A DNA stretch of 64,000 bases from Solicoccozyma terricola (taxonomy: Eukaryota; Basidiomycota; Tremellomycetes; Filobasidiales; Piskurozymaceae): positions 226,601-290,600 of the forward strand of contig BCLD01000019.1 in assembly GCA_001600875.1 (NCBI GenBank), read 5' to 3'. Within the stretch, counting starts at the first letter, position 1. Each line of letters begins with the position of its first letter. Positions 47,497 through 58,677 of this stretch are shown here, one piece after another. A program made the position numbers and the translations under genes. Below the pieces are notes generated by a model, which was not told where the DNA came from, did not search any database, and saw only the letters and a program-made list of their open reading frames with translations.

Positions 47497-48896
47497 ATGA
47501 GATACGCTGTGTTCGTTACTGGTGAGTCTCCTCTTTGGCAGCAACGGGAATTAACCATGACCAATGCTAATTGCCTACCGCTTACCCACCTCTCATCCTC
47601 CTCGCCTATATATCCCTTACGACGCACTCGTTCCATATCACTCCACCCCGTCATCCAGGCCCAGCGGGTGCAGGCAAAACAACCTTCTGCTCATCCATAA
47701 TCACTCACGCTCAAACTCTCAAACGCACAATTCACTATGTAAACCTCGACCCTGCTGCAACTTCATTCGATTATGAACCTGCTGTAGATATTAGGGATTT
47801 GATTGATTTGCAAGATGTCATGGAGGAGTTGGAATTTGGACCGAATGGTGGGCTAGTTTATTGTTTCGAGTGAGTTATTGGAGTGGTCAGTGGTGGGTGG
47901 TCAAGAAGGGTTCCCCCAAAGCTAAACACGATGGATGTTGAATTAGGTATCTGTTGAATAACTTGGATTGGCTGGACGATCAACTGGGAGCGTTTGAGGA
48001 TGATTATCTGATCATTGATTGTCCTGGTAAGTCGGGTATCTCATCCATTACCCAGTGGAATGAAAACCGAGTTAAATCTCCTCGTGTTCTCAAGGACAAA
48101 TCGAATTATACACCCACATCCCCCTCCTTCCTCGTCTCATCAACCACCTCTCCACTTCATCCCTCGGATTCAGAGTTTCAGCCGTCTATCTACTCGAATC
48201 TCAATTCATGCAAGCCGATAAAGCGAAATTCTTCTCTGGTGTACTCAGCGCTATGAGTTGTATGCTTCAAATGGGATGTGGAATGTTATGTGTGATGACA
48301 AAGATGGATTTGGTGAGGAAGGCGGGATCAGGTGGGAAGAAGAAGGGGAAGGGGAAGGGGAGGTTAGGGAAGGAAGTCAGTAGGTGAGTTGTCGCAAGAT
48401 TAGTGATTTTGGAATTCGAAGGATTCGAGGGATTCGAGGGATTAAGGCTGACGCTTATGGCTTGGGTTTTCCCAAAAATGTCGGACAGATACCTCGATCC
48501 GGATCCGATGTTGATGCTTGAAGATATCAACGCTGAGACCAACCCGAAATTCCATTCGCTGAATCAAGCCATCGTCGGACTGGTACGTTCGAACAGGTTG
48601 TTTTCGTCGGCCATTGTCTCACTGACATCGTTTCAATGTGAAAAATAGATCGAGGACCACAACCTCGTCTCCTTCCTTCCTCTCGACATCACCGCCGAGG
48701 ACTCTATCAATGCTATCCTAAGCCACATTGATAATGGGATGCAGTATGGGGAAGATGAAGAGCCTAGAGCGCCTGATGATCTGGATCAAGGTGAGTGTTG
48801 TTTGAAGTACAAGTGAAGCATCGAGAGAACGTGGTGGACTGATATACATATATCCATGCGCCGTACATAGGCGACTTTGCTGAGATGAACGATTAG
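47497..48896 (+). CDS. GPN3: GPN-loop GTPase 3 (Pol II nuclear import/assembly)
   Basis: GTPase of the GPN family that helps assemble and import RNA polymerases. Exons: 47497-47521, 47659-47869, 47947-48026, 48095-48383, 48489-48582, 48649-48790, 48871-48896. It starts [20 protein letters not shown] with the Walker A split by intron 1. VNLDPAA is switch-like, and [13 protein letters not shown] carries the diagnostic GPN loop. [15 protein letters not shown] follows, and the base-recognition motif is [33 protein letters not shown] and the acidic end GDFAEMND fit GPN3. A short Lys/Gly-rich insert follows TKMDLV. Only 6 nt lie between the previous stop and this ATG, so transcripts may overlap. 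Confidence 0.94.
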
Positions 48897-49023
48897 AATC
48901 AATAAGGAGATTCGCAGGGTCGAGACGTATCATGTTGTACTGATGTGACGACCGAATGTGCAGTATTACCAAATATGCATAGACTGAACACGGCCCTCTA
49001 TACACATCAGCTAAAGAGCCAAA

Positions 49024-49156
49024 CTACTCGTCGTCGGCATCCGAATCCTCGTCTCCTGATACCTGCTGGTTTTCCCTCTCCATTCTTTCCATGTACTTTG
49101 CAAGTTCTGCGTCTTCCGTCTCGGAGACTGCTTTTGGCTGTTGAGGGGGAGAACCG

Positions 49157-49189
<33 letters not shown>

Positions 49190-50448
49190 CTGTCAGCTTT
49201 TTTTGTTTCCATCTTCGAGTTTTCACCCTAAAGCTAAACGCACCGCCATTGCAACGTTCATATTTCCTTCGTATTCCGCCATCTTTGCTCGAATCGCCTC
49301 GATAGCTTTACCCATCAACTCGATAGCGCTCGTTTTATCCGTTGAAGTCGTACTCATCACATAAAGAGGTGGCGCAACAAGACGAATCTTGATTGGTACA
49401 GCTTCAGTGGATACTTGTTCACCTGCACGAAGAGCAGCTTTGATGGCGTTGATACCTTCGTAGGTGTAACATGTAAGTTCGAGATCGGAACGGATCTTTA
49501 CGGGTTTTGGAGTCATTCGTTTGGAGATGTTGGACATGAGTTCGGGTAGAATCGAAGGGTCGATATCGGTTCCCTCGAATACCGATGCAGAGTCACTGTT
49601 CAATCCCCTCTCCATTTCCATCAGTTTCTTCGTAAACCCGGCACAACAGCATATCCATTTTTTTAGAACTCACGTAATAGCCAACTTGAACGCCTCGTAA
49701 GCATGTCCATACTTTTGACTCAAAGGCCAGACAACCTGCTCGTAAATCACTTCTGGATCCTTGTCGAGTTTCTTAGCGACTTGAGCGATAATACTGTCTA
49801 CGGTTTTCCCCTTTTCGTATTGTTCTTCGCATTTGACGACTTCTTCAGCGGATACACGACGTTTTGATAGATCGATGTAGCCTGTGCGGTTGTGTCGGAA
49901 GCGATGGGAAAGGAAAAAAGGGGGGGCGGGCGCGAGCGAGATGAGGGGACGAGAATCAAGGGGAAAAGCGTCATCAGACAGTGTGTCATGCGAAATGAAC
50001 ATGGGAAGGAAAGCGCCCACTCACCCTTATCAGCATCAACCCTCATCACAACGACGACTTCATTTCGTCCAACACGAATCAACTTTTGAACGGATCTTAT
50101 CCGACGCCTTGACAATTCCGAAAGCAAGATCATTCCTTCAATGTTATCATACTCGAGCTAAGGATTCCAATCCCCCCCGGAAAGTTGAAAAGAACGTCAT
50201 AAAAAATAACCACGGCAGCAGCAGTCGAAAGTCAGCGGGGGGGGTTTGATCGATGGTCGAGTGGAATCAAGCCGCTTGGACTGACCAGCTTCACATAAGC
50301 ACCCATTTCGGCGATCTGCTTGACCTGGACCATGACCAGCTCATCTTTCTGTAGTACGACACAGTGTATACATTAGACAACGGTGAATAGAATCGTTCCT
50401 CTTAAGACAATCACACACCTCTGGGAACTTCTTCTCGTAGAACCTCAT
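49024..50448 (-). CDS. SUI2: Translation initiation factor 2 alpha subunit
   Basis: eIF2-alpha, the subunit of the initiator tRNA ternary complex that is phosphorylated by Gcn2-type kinases. It starts [10 protein letters not shown] at 50448. The S1 domain includes [15 protein letters not shown], whose Ser in SELS-R is the regulatory phosphorylation site (Ser51 position). [15 protein letters not shown] follows, with [34 protein letters not shown], and the alpha-beta domain with [18 protein letters not shown] and KAALRAGEQ. The C-terminal exon ([20 protein letters not shown]) ends with an acidic tail DEDSDADDE. The last intron contains a 31-nt poly-C tract (sense strand), and the acceptor is about 25 nt after it. 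The joining of exons keeps frame and family sequence. Confidence 0.95.
49158..49188 (-). repeat. 31-nt poly-C (sense) tract in the last eIF2-alpha intron
   Basis: An uninterrupted run of 31 G on the plus strand, which is C on the coding strand. It lies upstream of the acceptor CCTCAACAG in the position of the pyrimidine tract. It is the longest homopolymer in the window. Confidence 0.9.
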
Positions 50449-50859
50449 ATTGGAAGAGTGTGTCGAAAAAGTTCTTTGCGACTTCGAAGTTTGATGGTTC
50501 GAAGGTGGGGAGCGTACAACTTCTGATGTCGCAAAACGATGAGTAGCAATTCAACGGCTCAAAGTCCCACTCTTAACTCACTTGACGAGCTCTGTGTGTT
50601 GTGTGACGTTCCGGGAATTTCACGATCCTAGTCGATGTGGGAACAATTGAAACAGCCCAGTCATCCCTTGGGTCGTTATCACAAAGTGGGCGGTAAATTG
50701 GAGGGGAAAGGGTGACGTGTATGACGGGGTGACGTGACGTGTATTCCTCGAAGGCAACTGACGGGCCACATGCACACATACATACCGTAATCCTCCTACT
50801 TCTACTGTTACTCTACTAGTTGTATTCTTACTGTCTTCTTTTAACTGTCTTCCAACTTT
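50449..50859. promoter_or_regulatory. Upstream region of eIF2-alpha
   Basis: About 410 nt between the eIF2-alpha start and the end of the next minus-strand gene. Motifs GTGACGTG/GACGTGTA occur at 50710-50750 (an ATF/CRE-like TGACGTGA core). No ORF of note. Confidence 0.4.
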
Positions 50860-51830
50860 TAACTCTTACTAAAAGTATCAGAGCTCAGCGTCGTCTCTGT
50901 CCTAGATAATCCTGCTCCTTCTCCACTAGCTGCTACCGAAGTAACCGGTTTATCCCTTTGTATTCCCTCCCTGCAAGTCCAAAGTACCAATTAATCAGCT
51001 CTCACATTGTATTCCCCATCTCGCGCTTCCATGTATCTCAGCGCAGAACGGAGCAGGAATACAATAGTGATCATATTTTCGAATCACTGCATAAAACTCA
51101 CTTGCGGACTAGGTAACCCTTGTCCCTTTTCCTTCCTTTCCCTCATCTCAGCTACACCAACACCACCACCTCTCGTCCCATCTTGTGTCTTTGCATCTTC
51201 CTTTGATCGAATGGATGCATTTGGATCAGCTAGAAGCGTAGATGTGGGTTAGAATGCATTCGAATATTCAAAGGGTCAGTCGGGGGGCGGTTTAGTTTAG
51301 GAGGAACGGGAATAAAAACTTACCGCTGTTACCACGACGACCACTCTCGGTGGTTCCTACGACTGTAGGTGTAGAAGGGTTAATTGGCGATGCTCCGCCG
51401 GAGTGAAGAGCTGGATGTGGTGATGATGTTCTATTGAAGAGGTCAGGTAGATCAGCATGAATGAACCGCTTGAATGAAAAACGGAGAGAAGTAGAGCGGT
51501 ATCTCAACCGAAGATCACCGAATGGAGACCAAGACAAGGTCTGAATAGACGGAATGGTAGAACGGAATATCTCACCCTTGTTTAGGTCCACTCCCAACTT
51601 GACTGTGTCCTTCACTTGCCGATCGCCTAGCGTCTCCACCAAGACCATGATCCTCAGAGTATTGTTTGAGAGGTTGGTTGAAAGCATAGTACCCTGTTGC
51701 GATACCTGTTTGGGGAGCCCCCTAGGGGTGAATGGTCAGTGGCGGGATGGAGTGAGGGTTGGAGCAGCCCAGCCGGAAAGGTACCGATCGTGATTGCAGC
51801 TAGGAGGGGTCCATTCCTTCGAAGAGCCAT
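50860..51830 (-). CDS. Small disordered protein, function unknown
   Basis: About five exons from the ATG at 51830 to TAA at 50862-50860. The reading is MALRRNGPLLAAITIG, then GAPQTGIATGYYAFNQPLKQ and YSEDHGLGGDARRS, then HPALHSGGASPINPSTPT, then ADPNASIRSKEDAKTQDGTR and REKEKGQGLP-type basic sequence. The last part reads DKPVTSVAASGEGAGLSRTE and ends with SDTFSKS. Frames join at all junctions except the last, where the acceptor may be the second AG of CAGGGAG. A short hydrophobic N terminus with two Arg could be a mitochondrial or ER signal. No domain is recognised. Confidence 0.6.
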
Positions 51831-52310
51831 TTTGGGAAATTCGAAGTTGCGATCTGATGGATCTCTGCAGCAGTTAGGAAGTGGAAGGACGGTGTGATGG
51901 AGGACTTCGTGTAAGAGGATGATGTAGTGAGCTCAGTTGAAACTGTCAATAGGATTGTAGGCGTCCAACTTCTGTTGGAATCGGGCGATCGATCTAATCG
52001 TTGCACGTGATTCGAGACATTCTCGATGGCTGCCAGTGCAGGGAAATGCAATTGCAGGGGAGTCGCAAACTACATGTCTCTATATCGGTCTCGCGGCTCT
52101 AAGGCCCAAGGTTGTCCAGGTCTTCGACCAACCCTGTTGTAATATGATATAGGTATAGAACTATCCTTCTCTATCTCAGTACAATGCACTCTGTGATGCA
52201 GGGATGAGAAAAGACAAAGATAGGGGGGTTCCGAGGAGTTGAGATGAGAAAAGGGTTGGGGCGCTTCCTTCACACTCAAATGACTGTGTTTCCGACAAAC
52301 CCTTCCGTTG
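51831..52310. promoter_or_regulatory. Intergenic gap upstream of the small disordered protein
   Basis: About 480 nt between two minus-strand genes: the promoter of the left gene and the 3' end of the right gene. No feature recognised. Confidence 0.4.
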
Positions 52311-53617
52311 CTACAGTTGCACACTGACATTCAAAATGCTAGCTTTAGACCCAGTTTCTTCCCTACGCCGTGCGCTTATATTCCTACGCAACATAGCCTG
52401 ATGGGCTTTGCGTCTCCGAATGTCGGGAGGTTCAAGCTCCTGACGACACTTGAGGCAATATTTTATGTCCTTCTGATATATCTGTCTTATACAATCCTCA
52501 GTGGCGCAGGGATTGACCCTCCCCGCCCGGTTGTGCCTCCAACACTTTTCTTTGGAACTCATGCTAACGCATCGCTCTGAGGTCTTCCGGTTGATGTAAG
52601 TACATTGTGTAAAAGCTCGTTTTTTGGGGGGCTTTCCTGATCCAACTGTTTCATCCTCTGAAATGTGCACTGTTGTTGGTGAACTATGTGAACTCGCATC
52701 ACTGAGATTTCCGAGTTGGGATCTGTTGGAAGCCAAAGAGGGAGTAATTTCGGATGGGATCGTGTCAGAGGCTTGAATCCTCATTTCATGACTGTCAAAT
52801 GCACTGCCGTCATGATGAGGAAATACAGTGTCAAAGGAGTTCGGACCCAAAACAGTTGCAGAGCTTGTGGGAAAACCCCGTCCATCTGGAATTGGATGGG
52901 ATTCACCGAACAGATAGTTGCCATGACCAATAGGACCCTGGTCCAAACCCATGCCCGCCCCGAACGGCGATCCAAACGTATTTGGGAAAAATGACATGTG
53001 GTCTGTGTCAATTCCGGGTGGTATCGTACCTAAGGCTTGAATGCTCATCTCCATCTCTGAAGTGTTGTTCAGGTTCAAGTCCGCCGCCAACGGGGTTGCA
53101 AAAGATTCTCCATTGTTTGGGTAAAATGACATGTGGTATGGGTCATTCCCGTGAAAGTGTGATGGTGTTTTTGGTCAGCCAGGTTCCCAAGTGACGCAAA
53201 ACTTGTGATATTGCCCGCAATTCCGGATGGTATCGTACCAAAGGCTTGAATACTCATCTCGGAAGTGTCGTTCAGATTCAAGCCCCCTAACTCCAAATTT
53301 TGTTGGCCGCCAACAGAACCATCCCAAACCTCTGGATAACTGCCCTGGGCTAACGGGGATCCAAAGGATCCAGCAATGTTTGGGAAGCATGACATGCCAT
53401 TTGGGGTGTGGAAGTAGGCAGGGTTATCTTCGGATATCGTTTGACGGTCAACCGAGTTGTCATCCGACTCAAAGAGTGGGATTGTGACCAAGTGGTCAAG
53501 GCCATAAAAATGCTGATTTGTAGAGGGGTCTAGAAAGCTTGAGACCGAATTTGCATCATAGGAGGCCCCACCCTCCTCCCATGTTGTCGAATTTTCATTT
53601 CTTCCAAGGGATGCCAT
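52311..53617 (-). pseudogene. Repeat protein with a C-terminal Cys/His cluster, split by a frameshift
   Basis: Read from 53617, the first frame gives an acidic Asn/Gly/Ser-rich protein that includes NGMSCFPNIAGSFGSPLAQ and LNLNDTSEMSIQAFGTIPSG. A second frame then continues with YHMSFYPNNGESFATPLAAD and LNLNNTSEMEMSIQALGTIP, then DHMSFFPNTFGSPFGAGMG and EMRIQASDTIPSEI, i.e. three related repeats. The change of frame lies between about 53135 and 53175 (a -1 shift) and no intron fits, since there is no usable AG. The C terminus has an apparent zinc-binding pattern C-x10-C-x8-C-x2-H-x8-C-x4-C-x11-C-x2-C in a basic context, preceded by PPKKRAF and followed by RRRKAHQAMLRRN. This looks like a DNA-binding transcription factor with an activation region. 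It is not a family I recognise. It may be a fresh pseudogene, a sequence error, or frameshifted in translation. Confidence 0.65.
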
Positions 53618-54215
53618 GAGAAGAACAGATATATAGATTTGATATCTTCAATGTAAGATCCTGAGAGCAGTGGCACGGTCAAGTCTGTGTGTGTTGGTAA
53701 TGGTTGGTTGGTTTGAGTTGTGTGTTGCTGATAAGGAAAGGTGGTTGATTGGGCTCCCTAGGCACCAATATATATATGAAACCTCCGCCAAAGGTCGAAG
53801 AAGAAAAAAGGATGATTCAATGAAAGGAGAAGATAGGCATGCAAAGAGAGGTGATGATCGCAACAAAGGTGTGCATTTCCTAACTCGTTTCAAATGGATG
53901 GGATTCTGATACCGGAAGATGGTGTGCGACTTGGCCTGCAAGAGGCTACAAACTGGATCACAGTTGCTACTAGGAACAAGCTGACAGATGCAGGGTGTGT
54001 TGACGATAGTCAGACAGCACTGGACTGACCACTCTCCTGCGCCTGTATGTTGTTTTGCCTCGCCGAACAGTCTTTCGCCACTTGCGCTTAACTGTTCCCC
54101 GCCGGTTCCGTGTCAACGCGTATGGAATGTTGACAACCTCCGATGCAATTTCAACCATCAATCCCCTCCACAGCACCAACACACAATCAGCTCCACCGAC
54201 AGGTCCCTTCGTGTC
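53618..54215. promoter_or_regulatory. Divergent promoter, repeat protein / bZIP gene
   Basis: About 600 nt between two divergent putative regulators. It holds CAATATATATATGA (TATA-like, about 53767-53780) oriented for either gene, and a CT/GA-rich stretch. The bZIP frame is open well upstream of its chosen ATG, so part of this region could be coding. Confidence 0.45.
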
Positions 54216-56442
54216 ATGGTAGATCATCCATCTGGTCCTGACTCGGCATCAGGTCTGGGTTCGACCTCGTCAGCGCCGGCGGACACGAATCAAAATCAAA
54301 ATCCAACACAGAGAATGAGTGTCGAGGCAATCACGGATTATCTGAGGATGTATGAGGATCAAGTGAGAAGTGAGGGAGGGAGTGAGGGAGGAAGTGGAAG
54401 TGGCAGTGGGAATGGGAATGGACATGGAAATGGAGAAGCTGGTGCAGCTAGAGCGGGTCAAACGACGAGTGCAAGTGCTCAGTCTTCAAGTCAAACCGGG
54501 TCCGTTCGACCTACCAATGATATCTCAAGAGGTCGTGTTTCCACTACTACCACTCCCCTAACCAATCTAAGTCCTGGTTCATCGCGTCTCGGTCTTCCTC
54601 CACCCACTTCTTCACCAGCATCGACATCTCAAATACAACAAACTCGTTCGGGTCGAATCGTCCGGCCGCCTCCTCCTCCTCCTGTTCAACAACCGTTACA
54701 AGTGCAACCTTCTGCCAACTCGATGAACGAGTCGGCAGGAGGATCAGGTCAATTGCTAAGTGGTGAAATGATCGATTCAATTGGACATGTTAATGCTGCG
54801 ATATTGAGGAATTTGATGGGTAATGGTGGAGGAAATGGGAAAAATCGAGATGTTGACGGGTATGGAAATCAAGCTACCGCCGGTGGTGGTGGTGGTGGTG
54901 GTGGTGGTGGTGGTGGTGAAACTGGATATGGATCAGATGGATCGAGAGAAAGAGGAATGAAGAGAAAATTCGTGGAACATGGTTCGAACGTTCAATCTCA
55001 TCGATCTCATCCACAAGATCGACATACTTCACATGAACCACTCAACGACTACTCACCCGATCCAGAGTCTTCGCCGACTTCTTACCCAAACGAAGACGGT
55101 CTCACAGTAACGGATAAAGCAGCGATACGAAAAGAGAAGAATAGAATAGCTGCGATTGAGAGTAGGAAGAGGAAAGGGATGGTTGTTGAGGAGATGAGAG
55201 CGACAATCATCAAGTTGGAAAATGATTATGGAATTTTGGAGAGTAAATATAAGGTTTTGGAGCAACAGTGAGTCTCTCCATCTTTTTTTCTTTTTCCCCC
55301 CTTTTAATTTCGCGCGCGCTGGTTTGGTGTGGACGAATGAGTGGAGTTGCTGACTGATTAGTCTTGGCCTGATGATCAGACACTCGAGGCTACAAGCTCA
55401 TTATGCGGATTTGAGAAATCGACATATCACCGAACCATCACCCGCTAAACAAGAAACAAACTCACCATTTCCTAATCCACTACGCGCTCCGTCCGCTTCC
55501 TCGCAACAGCAACATAACAATCTCGGTCAGACTCTCGTTCAAGATGGTCTGCAAATGAATGTCGAACAATATCTCGCTCAATCTTTAGGTCAAACACCAG
55601 ATTCGTTGGAGACGGCTGAACAACAAGCATCAAGAGAAGCAGATCAGGCATTCGATTGGTCGCCTACGCTCGCTGCTTTCTTACGACAAGACTATGACAA
55701 TGAACCAGATGCTGAAGAAGAGGATGCCGACTTCTTACCATCTTCACCTCAGTGGCCGGGAGCATTGAAGGTTGGACAGGAAACGCCTGATGATGTGATG
55801 CATGATGAGCAAGATGAAACTACGCCGACGAATGCTATTGGTTTGACACCGGGACCGCACGCAGAACAAACTCCCACTGAAAGTTCTAGGATGGTGGTTG
55901 ATGCGAATGAAACAGGAGCAAGTCCAGGAGATACGGAAGATGAAGACGATGATGATTCGGACGAACTCGAATACGATGAAGATGAGTGGGGAGATGACGG
56001 ACTGTTTCTACCGATCGAGGACGTTCCTATTCCGCAAGAGCTTCAAACGGTGCCTCAAGTTCAACAACCAGTTGCTCCTGTGGCCAGCGGTCCTAGAACC
56101 GCCGATACGGTGCATAGCCACGACACTATCGCATCCGCGATCGCTGCTTCTGGATTGCTCAATGCGAATAGCGATTGGCAAGGAGCCGCACCAGCGCCCA
56201 CGGTGGGCCTTGGAGGTGGAAGCTTACCCTCAGCGATGTCGACTCCCGATCGTGGGTATGGCTTGGGACGAGGAGTTCAGTTGGGACAGGACCCGACGGC
56301 TTTAATGAGGCAGATCTACATCCTGACGCAGAATCAGGTGAGTTGTGATGGACTAGGAATTGAGGAACTACTATGAAGACTGACGAAGCTCTGCTTTGCC
56401 CTCTCTCTGTGTGTGCAGCAACGGACCACGAACAGCTCTTAA
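54216..56442 (+). CDS. bZIP transcription factor
   Basis: Three exons: 54216-55268, 55381-56337, 56419-56442. The disordered N terminus has Gly/Ser/Asn repeats (GSGSGNGNGHGNG), a Pro run and a 12-Gly run encoded by GGT triplets. The basic region is RKEKNRIAAIESRKRKGMV, matching the N-x2-A-A-x2-S-R-x-R-K signature. The leucine zipper region continues through MRATIIKLENDYGILESKYK and across the intron into HSRLQAHYADLRNRH. A second acidic, Glu/Asp-rich half (EDEDDDDSDELEYDEDEWGD) is likely an activation domain. The last exon is 24 nt and adds QRTTNSS. I chose 54216 as the first ATG after a likely leader; the frame is open upstream to 53988. Gene family is clear, target genes are not. Confidence 0.87.
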
Positions 56443-56574
56443 CCCTTGAGCATTCAGAGCAAGTACGTGACGGCAAAGGATATGTCTTCATATGAATCGT
56501 GATTACGCAAGGTCATATAAAGGTTGTATCGTTAGAAAGGGTCTGTCATATCAACCCTTATCCCATTACAAAAT

Positions 56575-58209
56575 CTATCTAGGCAATTTTGCGAAGATCC
56601 TCTCTGCATCCTGTGTGAGATCACGTTGAGCCCAAGCCGCCGCAATGGCATAAACAATCATCCAGCAACCCATCCGCATGTCCTCTTGTTCCTTTTCGAT
56701 CGGTTCAACCAGTTTTCCATTGAGGACCTGCCATCTGACGACAGCTACACATGTTTTGGCGAGCTGACGGAGATCGGACATCTCGTCTGGTCCCAGTTCT
56801 TGCTCGAGACACAAAAGCAGAGCGAAGATCCAACGGGTGTTGAAAGAGGGAAAGGGAAGTGAGATGGAGGTGGTCACTCGAGGACCTTTTGCGGAGCCAG
56901 TAACTCCAGGTTGTGTGGAGATGAAATCGGGTGGATTCTCAGCGAGTTCGAGACCACGGGTTATCCAGCGATCAAAGTGTGCGAGGAGAGTACGGATCTG
57001 GCGCTACAGGTTTTTTTGACGTCGGTCGGTTTAGTTTGGTGCGATTCATGAGGCTGGAAATATTCGGGACTCACCTGGGACATCGCCTTCAAGATAGCCA
57101 ATGACGGCTCCTTACTCCTGTGCTTTGGCTCCTCCGGTTCGTAGACGTACGAGGATGATACTGCCGGGTCCCTTGGATTGGCTGGATCGTGCACTGGTTC
57201 CTCTGTTGTCGATGCCTCGTATGCAATCTCCGTATCCTCCCAATCCTCATCGCCCTGTATTTCCGGCGCTGGGAATGCATCCATCGTTCCATTTATTATC
57301 TCGGTCACAGCTTGCTCATTCATCATCATCTCCTCATCCTCTTCAGTCATCGCATGGACGATCGGCGTCGCGACAACTGGCTCCGTGATAGTGTTATCCA
57401 GTTGAACCTGGGAGATATGTATCTTCTTCCTCTTTGCACCATAGATGTAAGACGCAAAACCAGTCTGATCAGATGGTGGAAAATGTGATGGAACAATGTG
57501 GACGGTCGGTCGACTCATGACGGCCTAAAGCGGAGACATGAGAAAATCAGCTGATAGAGAACCGGATAGACTTGGGTCTCCTGGCCCTTGCTCACCTTTT
57601 TATACGAGATGAAGTGGGTCGTAAAACTGATTTCCCACGACTCCTTGGGTAGCGCTGGATGTCTCTCGATGTTCCCAGAGAAAACATCTGGTACCTTGAG
57701 AACGTCAGCCGTCGATTTGTTAGGTCGTGCAGCAGTGGTAATGAAAGGGAGGTCTTTGTAGATCTGCCTGAGCCATCAAAAGGCGTTGCATATCAGTGGA
57801 ATGGTAAGGGAAACGAAGCCAGCTGAGCTACTGACTGCATCATGGCCAAGTACTCTGACCCATTCGTCGGATTGCCATCGAAATCCTCTGGCAGTTCAGA
57901 TACTGGTAGGACCTGATATACGTGCTTGTCCTGTCCCTTTCTCGAAGACTCTGCCTCGGGCTCATCTTGCCATTCGTCGTCGTCGTAGTCCATACCGCAA
58001 GAAGATGAAATGTGGGAGTCTGAGGGTGGACGACGAAGAAACATTGAAGAAACTTTGGTTGGATGGGTGTTGGGAAGGGGAAGAAGACGATGTTGACAAT
58101 TGACTCGTGACCCGACTTGAACGACCACCTTCCCTCCTTCACCATCATCAACCCAAAGACTCTCGACCATGCCAGGCGAGGCTTGTGCACCTATCAGGGA
58201 TGACTTCAT
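56575..58209 (-). CDS. Gemin2/Brr1-like spliceosomal snRNP assembly protein (SIP1 domain)
   Basis: Predicted SMN-complex partner that helps assemble Sm rings on snRNAs. Exons run from 58209; the last starts near 57005 and ends at 56575. The motif ELPEDFDGNPTNGSEYLAMM, followed by QQIYKDLPFIT, is the conserved Gemin2 N-terminal box. A middle acidic part (EEDEEMMMNEQAV) follows. The SIP1 core is LAILKAMSQRQIRTLLAHFD, RWITRGLELAE, TRWIFALLLCLEQELGPDEM, SDLRQLAKTCVAVVRWQ, and the end AAWAQRDLTQDAERIFAKLP resembles the Gemin2 C terminus (FGQRDLAD). The first 40 residues are less certain. An intron could lie at about 58047-58105 and would remove low-complexity residues. Confidence 0.75.
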
Positions 58210-58677
58210 AGCCTGTGTCCTTCGCTCAGACTGGTGAGCACCATCGTCGGTGAGAACGCCGTCAGACGGAAGTTCATAGCCTGATGGTTCCCTCCCTCAT
58301 TTGCATGTCATTTTCGCATTCACAGCGTCCTCAAGGGAGGCAAGTCACCACAGGATTGCATTGCCAACTCAAAAGACGAATTACCACTGCAATGTCAACA
58401 TCTCAAGACGAGTTACTATGACTGCAAGCGTGGAATGGTGAGCTTGACAGTCGGAGAATATATCATCGAATCGAGGTTGAGCTGACGACAACGACTTTGT
58501 TCTCCCCGACTTTATAGCTCGATATGAGGAAACGGTTCAGAGGGAATCATCTCAGTACGAATAAGCAATCATCGGCAGATCCAGTGTCAGATATCTCATT
58601 ATAGTCATTTTGTTACAATATCTCCGCCCCAACTCTACTCATTCGGCAAGCACCCCGATGACCATCTACTCTCCATA
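58210..58677. other. Intergenic gap
   Basis: About 470 nt between two minus-strand genes: the promoter of the Gemin2-like gene and the 3' end of the synthase gene. No gene or RNA is recognised. Confidence 0.4.
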
